A stretch of DNA of 64,000 bases from Pisolithus tinctorius (lineage: Eukaryota > Basidiomycota > Agaricomycetes > Boletales > Pisolithaceae): NCBI GenBank assembly GCA_024663395.1, contig JANFAH010000084.1, positions 1-64,000 on the forward strand, written 5' to 3'. Within the stretch, counting starts at the first letter, position 1. The number at the start of each line of letters is the position of its first letter. This document shows, piece after piece, positions 55,401 to 64,000 of this stretch. A model generated the notes under the pieces. It saw nothing but the letters and a program-made list of their open reading frames with translations, had not been told where the DNA came from and did not search any database. The position numbers and the translations under genes are program-made.

Positions 55401-58400
55401 GTCAGCCACGTTTGTACCAGGGGAAACACGCCAACTCACTTCAGTGAAACCGTGATCCAGAAGAGCGGTCCGTAAGTGTCCAGCCAAATTACTTTTCAAG
55501 GGATCCTTGCAAGTGACCAAAGCAAGGCTTCCAGCAAGCTTCTGGGCCATTAAATGCCCAGCCTTCCTCAATCTGTCCTCGCTGACTTCTGTCGCAAAGT
55601 CCTTCCCGACAAGTTCGCGAGTGGATATTCCAGCTATAGTCACCGAACGCTCAACAACTGGGAGAATGATCTAGGATGCGTCAGAAAATAATTAACATCG
55701 TAAAAGAAAGGTAATACCTCGCGAACAGCGCGGTCGACCGCCATCTGAACGGCTCGTTTGAAAGCCGAGTTACCATGGAAGGGGGTAAGCTGAGGATTAA
55801 TGATGACGCTAGAAGCCAAAGTGTTGAGGATCGACTCTACATGCGATCCCATGGCTCGCTGGGACTCGACTGAGCCAGCATGCACGAGGGATACGACCTG
55901 CGAATCACCCGGAACGGCGGCTGACTCGAATCCATTCATCGGCACAGACTCCATCTCGTTGACGTATTCGTGTAATCCAACGGCAGGCGCCGTGTCGCCC
56001 GTAGGACAATTTCGCAGAATGGTTGTTGCCTCGATCGTGCTCAAATCAATATCGAGGCCCTTGCACAACACCTCGATCTCGAACTTGAGATTTAATTTCA
56101 AGTCGGCGAAGTGGTAGAGCTCTGCAAGCAAGCTGATGATTGCCATGAGCCATGGGCTTGGAGGCTTGAAGACTTTGGATTTCGAACACGGTTCCAAAGT
56201 CTTGCAAACAAATGGAATGGCAACAATGAGGCGGCCGCTCTCATAACCTTCGAGAAGAAGATCTTTGAAGGAGATGTTTTTATGACGAATCGGTTTGTCA
56301 CGAGCAAGTGTGATACTCCCCAGCCAAGACCCCAAATTCTTAAGGATAAGACGCTCGGAAGTGACCTGCATCGTCTTTTCGCTATTAAGGACCGCGGCAG
56401 ACTTGACCAACGTCTCGTGAAGGATAAGCTTGGACAACTTCTGCCTGTCAAGAGCATCGAGGAAGCGGAGATAGAGTTGATGGTTATTGGGCTCTGCGCT
56501 GATTCGCTGATCAACCAAGTAATTGGCGAACCACCACGCGAAATCGTCCTCGAAGTGGCCTTTCATTTCGGTGACTTTTGCCTCAAAATTGCTGGGTGCC
56601 AAATTATTGACGATAAACAGAATTTTGTCTGACACCTCTTCGGAAGGCTTTGCCATCTCACCCTCCAGTTTGTCCGGTTGGATGGCATTAAACACAGGAA
56701 CAGGTTCAGCTGCGAGGCCAGCTGACAGCCCTCGCATATCAGCCGTAGTCCGAGAGCCGTCCGTTCCCGCTGCAAGGGCGCGATGAATCGTGGAAGTCAG
56801 GTCAGGGCGAGCCTCCATGAGATGAGGAATCCGAAGTAATGCCTGGCAAAGGGGCTGCCACTCGGCGAGTCGGCTTTCAAACCGTGCAAGGGCTTGGAGA
56901 CCAAACTTGAAGAGGTTGGTCTCCGGGGGACAAGTGAGGGCATCGACGACGTAACGGATGGCAATGCCTAAAGGAATGAAATCGACCAAATCGTGATAGA
57001 TGATGGAGCCAAACATATAGGCAGTCATGGCGAGTTCGCGCGGAGGGTAGTAAGACTGGAAAAACCTGTACTCGTCAAAAAGGAAATGGAGCATGCATGA
57101 GAAGATCTCGTGGTCACGAGGGTCGGCTGAGGCTTTGCTTCGCTGAAGTAAAGCAATAACGTCGTCAATGGTCGTTTGTTCATCGTACATTTGTTTATAA
57201 ATAGCGTCAACTTCAGACTCGATTTCCGCGCTGTAGCTGATGACTGTGAATCCTGGTTCAGCATCTACTCCAGGCGCAAGGTTCATGAGGCGAGGGTGGA
57301 TTTGCAAACAGGAGTTTCGGACTTCTAAGCAATAATCGAGATCCTCTCGAGGCATTTTTGCAGAGCTAAGAAGGAAAGTCAACAATGGGATGGGCTGTGT
57401 CTGCTGTTTCACCTACTTATTGCGAAGGATGCGCAGGAAGATGGCTACCGTCTGAGGGCTCAACGACATCGTACGGCTGTCCACAGGGGGGTCTGAGACC
57501 CGTGACACCTTCTCGCTCTCCATTTTGACCTCCAAGAAAACAATCATGGAGTGAAGGAACTCTGCACCATGGCTCGCAACATTATCCGCAAGCCACTTGT
57601 CCAAGTTCAAGTATTCTCGACGAGAGGCAAGCGCAGCAACATCCAGAGCGAACGTAAACGGACGCACTTCCAACAGATTTTCCAGTATCTACTGTGGGTT
57701 TAGCGGGCTGTCAAGCGCCATTGATAAAGTTCCTCACCTTCAAATCTTGGGCGACATCCAGAATCCTCGTGATGTTGAGCGGGCTTTCCTCATAAAAGTC
57801 ACGGAAGGCGTCCGTAAGGTAACTTGGTTCAATCTGCCACAGGCGCATGAAAACCAGTTGGTGGTTGGGGTGACCAGCCAGGAACATGGCCAACAGCTTG
57901 CGAGAGTACTCGAGTCGGATGTCGTTCCAATTTGAGTCCTGGAGATCGTCTCACCACGAGCTCTACTGCAAGGAACGACTAACAACTTACCGGCACCTGC
58001 AACAAACCCATATGAACCAGTTCTGCACTAATTTTCAAAGCTTTATCGAGCATTTCTCGCACTTGTGTACGGATGTCAGGGTTATCGGAGTCAGCGAGTC
58101 GCACGAGAACCTCGAATAAGTCCAAGGAATTCCAGGTATGCCCCTGGACATTGGCTGCAAGGGACTTGATGGTAGGACTTGCTGTGGCCACGTCATCCAC
58201 GGTAACTATTCGCCGGCCAGGAAGGGTCACAAAGTTGAACGTGTCGGCAGGGAGAGATAGCAATGCGTCAAGCAACTTCAACTGATACAACGAGTTTCTC
58301 CATGTGCCCCAGAACCCGATCACCGCGTGAGGCTCTACATCACGAGGACAGTTCAGCAAGATGGCAATAAGCAGTTTCAACGTGGCAGTGTCGACTCCAA

Positions 58401-59771
58401 GGCGATCTGGCAGGTCAAAGACTTTAATGACGTTAGGCCAGGTGATGTTGACATGCTGGATACAATGTGAGCAATTCCAGAAACCATGTCTCAACGAAGG
58501 AAGGGGACTTACGAAGCTGCTCAGCGCCCTAACTAGCGCACCAACATCACACAGCGCGGCATCCTCCGCAGCCAAACGCGCCAAACTGGATATGATCTCT
58601 ACGACCTGGTTGTCACGAGGGGGATTCGTATCGGATACCCCAAACCGGACGAGAAGGGCGCGGACAGTATCTGCATCACTGGTGATGTCGGGTCCAAGTT
58701 GGATCAGAGTTTGGACGAGAGATGTCCCAGGCGGTAAACTGGGGGGGAAAAGGAACCATAAGCACTGAAAGGCAGTACAGTACGAATCCCATGCATACCT
58801 CAAGTTGGGGAACAAGCGTTGTAAGATAGGAGCCACAATCTCTGGGCCATACTTTGCTTGCGCCGCCGCTATAAGCGCCTGTCGCTGGTTAGCATCCAAC
58901 ACAGGAATTTCCGAAGTAGGATCGGTCAACAGATTGGACATGAGTTTAGCGACCTGCTGAGGAGAGAGATCGGCGTGGTCAAATGAGGGATGTTGGCAGA
59001 GGGACAAGACGGCATTCTCGAAGTCGAGGCGGATAAGAGTTGTGGCCTGCGAAGCGAGCTCCTTTCTGGTGGAAGTAGACGCTATCGACGAGGCTAGGAC
59101 TAGGCGCTCCAAGGGACGGAGGGAGACACGATCTACGAATCGCAAGAGATCGAAATGCCTAAACGCATCCCCTTCGCCCTTGTCTATCGCCTCCCGAAAA
59201 CGGTCCGCAAGAAAAGGGTCACGAGCGAGGCGCTGGGTTTCTTGGACGAGGAGTCGAAAGGTTAGGGTAGAAGATGGATCGAATGGGGAGGGTGACACGG
59301 CAGAGGCTAGCCGACCCTGCGAGTGTACGATGAGCCGACGAATGAAATGGAGGTAAGTGTCAAGGCCGTGTTGCTCGGACAGCTGAAGACAAAGTCGGTG
59401 AGCGCAACTGCAAAGGACCAGGGAAGAAAACACGAGTGTACCGAACGAATCTCAAGCTGATTCCTCTCGAAGTTGTCCTCGGTCAGGGTCGAGAGGAGGA
59501 AGACGATTTGGGCTTTGACGATCGTATGTATGTTGGCGTTTGGAGGGTTATCCATCGCGGAGGACCTTTGGAGAGTCTCCGGACGTCGGTTTAGGGTTGC
59601 ACCAGCCGACGCCGTTTTGTGCACGGGCAAATGAGTTCCAACTAGAAAACCACGTAGGCCGGTCAAAACACCAGCCTCTGGCTTGCTGCAGTCAATTGCC
59701 AAGTTCGCTGGTCTGGACATGCCCACGCCTACACTTTCGGACTCCGCTTCATTCGGATCGGAATTTGCCAT
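52469..59771 (-). CDS. NOT1: CCR4-NOT complex scaffold subunit Not1
   Basis: About 2,100 residues over many exons. The N-terminus has IHTIVKAQIVFLLSTLTEDN, FERNQLEIRS, then LSEQHGLDTYLHFIRRLIVH and a HEAT-like region. The middle MIF4G-like part (56.1-56.9 kb) contains KPSEEVSDKILFIVNNLAPS and FAWWFANYLVDQRISAEPNN. The DUF3819/CAF40-binding part (55.1-55.7 kb) has VQMAVDRAVREVL and VSDQVLSVLVTDNAEVAFSA. The C-terminal NOT module (52.5-54.3 kb) has YFPGFAFSWLSLISHRHFMP, YDFWTKEFIRVAPEVTMLLE and ends SIARSIY. Not1 holds the Ccr4/Caf1 deadenylases and the NOT module for mRNA decay. The ATG at 59771 is the first in frame. MDNPPNANIH further in is an alternative start. Confidence 0.92.
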
Positions 59772-59803
59772 TAGCTGCACATTACATAATACGAAGATAG
59801 TAG

Positions 59804-62800
59804 CTACGACTGGGAGGGAAACTGACTACCCTGCTGAGGTTGACCTAAACTCGTCCGCTGTTGCTACAAGACGCATCGTTGGCAACGTTCGCCAAGAATC
59901 ACAAGAAAGGTGCTCACCTGCATAATCCGCATTGCCTGGTCCACCTGCTCTTGCGTGAAATGACCCCCCGCTGTCGCGACCACAGGAAAGTAATGTGCCG
60001 GAAGACCACCAGGTGGGCGGGGAATCGCATTTCCAGGAACTTGCCCGGCTTGAATCTGCATTTGCGGCTGAGTCGAAGTTAAAATCGGAGAGGCGGCATT
60101 GGATAGCGTAATGCCATTATGGGGCGGAGAACCCTGCGGTACTACACCAGGCGACGAAGTTGCCGCGCGCGACTGGTAAGGTGGAGAGAGATGTGCCCCA
60201 ACAGGAAGACTATTCTGCACATTGTTGACTCCTGCATTCTGTGCCGGCGTAGGGACCTGCACTGGAACCTGTCCCTGCCCTTGCGCTTGAACTTGTGCTT
60301 GCAACTGTGCCTGAGCTTGCGACTGAGCGGCAACGGCGGCGAGAGCACGCGCCTGGGCTACCTGAGCCTGTAGCATTTGAGGTGACATACGGGCCGCTGC
60401 AACTGCCACTGCTGTCGACGCCATAGGTGTAGGCATCCGTTGCTGCTGAGATATGTTCACCTGCGGCACAGGTTGTGCGCGAATCTGAGGGACAGCCTGT
60501 GCAGGCTGTTGCACGGCACGGGTCGCCCCGTTGGCTTGTTGTGGTTGCGCGGCGGGCGCAGCGGCAGCGGCAGGGGCCTGCTGATCCGCGAGTTCGTAAA
60601 GCCCTTCTAAACCAAAAAACATTTCACTTACTCCTTGGGCGGCAGCTTGCATTCTGAGTTGCTGCTGCCGAGTCATCTCATCATGTCTGCGTCGTGCCAT
60701 CAACATCTCCTGATGCTCCCGAGTTTCCTTGTCAGCCTTCAGGCGGCTGAGTTCAGCCGGGCTCATCTTCGGCATCTTGTTGTATTGACTGTGGGTGTCG
60801 TGGATATTGGATGACTTCCTCTGATTCACTGTAGAAATGGCAAGTTAGCAACTGGTACACACTCAGTACGGGATACGACATCATACTAGACGCCTTCTGC
60901 GTGATCTCCCGCTTCTTCGCAACCTTTCGTATGGTTTCATACATCAAGGTGTGCCTGCGCCGCTTCAACATATCCGAGCTAATCAAACCCGTGTTCTGAT
61001 TCTGCGAAATCGACGTGCTGGCAAGACGCTTAACGCCTCTCGTCGTCATTTGCGCCTGAGATGTGGACGACGCTATAGGCGGAGGGGTACCTTCCGCCGC
61101 CGCCGCAGCAGGAGAATTGACCTCAGGATGTGAAGGTCCGTATCGAATGCCCCCAAACTTGGTATTCCATCGCTCGAAGCACTCCCAGGGCATTCGCTTA
61201 TCGAAGGGTATCGCAACTCTCGACGAGTTGAATACGTCAGTGATGAGTGACCAATTATTCGGGTATTTATCGGCCAACCGCTTCAGAAGAGCATCTTCCT
61301 CTGGACTCCAAGCATGTTCCGCTCGCTTCTTCGTGTCCTTGGGTGGCTGAGGGGCAAGGACACTAATTAACTGCGGCTTCACGGATTCAAAGAGCTCTGC
61401 GTAGTAGTTGTGATCACCATTCACAGTCTCGCACAATCCAACCACTCACCAGACAGAGAATCATCCGAGATCTTGCCAGACCCTTCAGCTTCCGTGACGG
61501 CAGGTTCTTCTGGATCGACCCAATGTCCGTTCTTCCATCGCCTCGCAGGATGTAGTGGTCCAAGGAGGACGGGTTTACACATCATAAACTTCCCCATCGG
61601 AGCCATCTTCGTGTACCCGGAGTCATCGACACGCTTACTACCTTCGCGCTCCGTTTTTTTATCTGCCTTTTCTTTTCCCTCAGCCATAGCATTGACTACA
61701 TCTGGGATACCGAGAGGCTGAAGGTCAGGAAAGATCACCGAGAGATCAGGTGGCGGACAGGAGGGTTCCAAAGCCTGGTCATCTGTGGTCAAAGCAGAGA
61801 AATCCTTCACAAGGTCAAGATCTTCGTTCTCAATGAACAACTTCCTCTCATCCGAATAAGCGATGCGTTCCCGCAATGGCACGTATAGGTTGGACTTCAC
61901 CGTGGCAGCTTTCGCAGAACTTGATGCCTGCGCCGTTTCACGTTGTGAATCCGGTGACGATCCAAGAAGGGGATCCGTTGAACTGGGCTTCAGACCCTGC
62001 GGTTCCGCAGTCTCCATCTTAGCCTTCTGTCCGTCGTCACCCGCCGGTTCACTTGCGACCCCACCGGCGTTGGCGGCCTGCAGCGCAGCAGAGTCCTCCA
62101 CATCCTCGACCTTGGGGCGAACACTCTCCAGAACTGGACTCTGACGCAGGCTACTGTCTTCAGAACTGTTTGACCCTCGACTTTCGAGGGCCTCCTCCAA
62201 GACTTTCCCCGTCTCCAGGGAGTCCACGACTTCTCGCTGCTCCGCCTCCGCGTCATCATCCTCGTTATCCGAGTCATCGCCCGTCACGGTGGAATCATCC
62301 TCCCTACGCTCTGATGGTCGACCATCCACATCCATATCTTGCGATGTCCTGTGATCCGTTGTAGTCCGCGGGCGTTTCCAATGCATGCAGATACCTTGCT
62401 TGATCCTTTCCTCGGGAGTCCCAGCTGCATGCCATTCGAGAACCGCAGTCGAGAGATTGAAAGCCAGCACATACTTCCACCGACGCTCCTCGCGGAAATC
62501 AACCCTCATCCATTTCTGTAAAAGGATATCATAAGAATGGTCGTGCCACGAGGCAGAACAAATGTATGCAAACTGCTTACCATTTCGTCCAAAAGGTAAT
62601 CCCAATGAGTCTTTGTCATGCCTCCAAGGTTCCTTTGTTTCTTTGGTTGTCTATAGGACCACTTGGCAATGTTTTCCAGGCTCTCGACTCGTTCCAGAGT
62701 GCGCATTAGCCGAAGCTCCGTAATGGCCACCTGCGAATAATGAATTGCACAACGCAGATGTCTCAGTGAATACAACCTACACCCCAATCTCGTGTACTTA

Positions 62801-64000
62801 AACACTTTGCCGCTCTAGATACCTTCTTGTGTATCGGGTTTGCGCGAATTGAGGCACCCCACCTCACGAAGCCCAGAGGCGTCCACTCTTCTTTGGTCTT
62901 CGACTCTGCCCTATCCTTGTCACGCTTCCGCTGCTTTGATGACTTGCCTTTCCGAACAAAATCCGGGGGTAAAAATTTGGGTGGAGGTAGAGTGTAATCA
63001 GGACTGAAATGGTGTCGAGAAATCTCCGCCTGAACCGGGGTGGAAGGGGAATCCGCGGTCGGTTCAGGCTCGCTACTCTCGAAACTGAACACTGGGGCCG
63101 TCAATGCTGGAGAAGTCGGCGTAGGTATAAGAAGTGCTGGATGTAGTGTAGCTACGTCGACAGCAGTGTGAATGATCATCGGTTGTTGAGGCTCCGGTTC
63201 TTTGTGATCCAGTATGAATGACGACGGAGAAATCGACCGAGGAGACGGTTCTCTGGCAACTTGCGGCGTTTCGACGGCTTCTACCAACACAACCTCCTCT
63301 CCCTCAGTGTCACCAATAATCGGAGGTTCGGGCGACGGAACGGGATGGAGTGATGGTTGACTAGGGCTACGGTGAGGGACTGATTGATTGGGCTGAGGTG
63401 AGATGTGCCGCGAAGGTGACCTGGAAGGTGAAATCTTGTGGTCGTCCGGTCGATATTCCTCTTCTTCTTCTTCCTCTTCCTCCTCTTCGGCTTCTTCCTC
63501 CTCCTCTTCCTCCATGGGTCGCTTACGAGACACGCTAGAAGGAGTTGTGGGTGGAGGTGAAACTGTCATAGACACCATCTCGACCTCAGGCTCGTCGACT
63601 TCCATGAGTGACCTCGGACGAGGTGATGCTGGAGGTTCTGACATTGGAGAATCGACATCGACATCGTCATCACCACTGGCGTCCTGTTCCGTATCCGATG
63701 GAAGCAGGAAAGGAACGAATAGATCGTCTTCCGAGAGATTGGACACCATGCCGGATTCAGGACTGGGAAAGGACGTGTTTCAGCGCACCGTGCTGCAACA
63801 GAACTCCCCACGCACTTCTTGTCCAAGTCGAACCTGTCCATAAACTCATGTAGACCATCTGTATCATCTTCCACCTGGTCAAGCTCATCCATGATAGACC
63901 CTGCTCGGTGTCGTTGGCGCATCATATAATACATTTGTCGGAGGAGCTCATTTCTGCGCTGTGCAACTGCTCTGGAACGGGGTGATCGCATGAGTTCAAT
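59804..64000 (-). CDS. EAF1: NuA4 histone acetyltransferase subunit Eaf1/Vid21 (HSA-SANT), 5' end at window edge
   Basis: The N-terminal helix VAQRRNELLRQMYYMMRQRH reaches the window edge. The ATG at 63991 may be the start, or the frame may continue upstream. A long disordered region with an acidic Glu run (63.45-63.51 kb) follows. Then comes the HSA domain, AITELRLMRTLERVESLENI, MTKTHWDYLLDEMKWMRVDF and REERRWK, which binds actin and Arp4. An acidic Asp/Glu/Ser-rich block leads to a SANT/Myb domain (KRAEHAWSPEEDALLKRLAD, YPNNWSLITDVFNSSRVAIP). The C-terminus is Gln/Ala-rich, ends GQPQQGSQFPSQS and stops at 59806-59804. Eaf1 is the platform of NuA4, the H4/H2A acetyltransferase. Only 32 bp separate its stop from the NOT1 ATG. 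Confidence 0.88.

Noticed and set aside
63403..63843. 146-codon plus-strand open frame with a long serine run
   Set aside because: It is the reverse complement of the Glu-rich run in EAF1 (GAA/GAG repeats read as TTC/CTC/TCC), not a gene.
1..64000. CRISPR arrays, insertion sequences, viral or bacterial-type operons
   Set aside because: No regularly spaced repeats, transposase motifs, polymerases or Shine-Dalgarno-led gene runs were seen. The intron pattern is fungal throughout.

Overview
The window is nuclear DNA of a filamentous basidiomycete, most likely Agaricomycotina. The evidence is dense genes on both strands, many 48-65 nt introns with GT..AG ends and CTAAY-like branch sites, a fungal tetraspanin, striatin, an EDE1-type EH protein and a tandem pair of HET-domain genes. 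No bacterial, viral, transposon or CRISPR features were seen. Gene limits come from splicing the reading frames by eye against family motifs. Internal exon edges are inferred and have no transcript support.

Left third (1-22.3 kb): the 5' part of MET8 (siroheme synthase, -); a tetraspanin (+); BMT2 25S rRNA methyltransferase (+); mitochondrial D-lactate dehydrogenase (+); MBF1 (+); an MFS permease of the anion:cation symporter type (+); gamma-tubulin (-); an FG nucleoporin (-), divergent from YME2/RNA12 (+); and TRAPPC13 (+).

Middle (22.3-41.7 kb): V-ATPase subunit H (-), divergent from mitochondrial ribosomal protein mL46 (+); endonuclease G/NUC1 (-); a PIN4/Cip-type RRM-R3H RNA-binding protein (-); a UBE2C/Ubc11 ubiquitin-conjugating enzyme (-), divergent from an EDE1 endocytic scaffold (+); class II cAMP phosphodiesterase PDE1 (+); and striatin (-).

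Right third (41.7-64 kb): a 2.3-kb tandem duplication of a HET-domain gene, with the first copy frameshifted and the second intact; a probable RRN9-like protein (-), 61 bp head-to-head with TMA7 (+); a large S9-type serine hydrolase (+); NOT1, the CCR4-NOT scaffold (-); and EAF1/VID21, a NuA4 subunit (-), running off the right edge.

Most genes are conserved housekeeping loci with no evident shared pathway. The unusual signals are in splicing and local architecture: a predicted 2-nt exon in MBF1, a 9-nt exon in TMA7, a likely GA-AG intron in the S9 hydrolase, a GC-AG intron in the lactate dehydrogenase, three stop-free introns of exactly 51 nt, the decaying HET duplication, and a 32-bp gap between EAF1 and NOT1.
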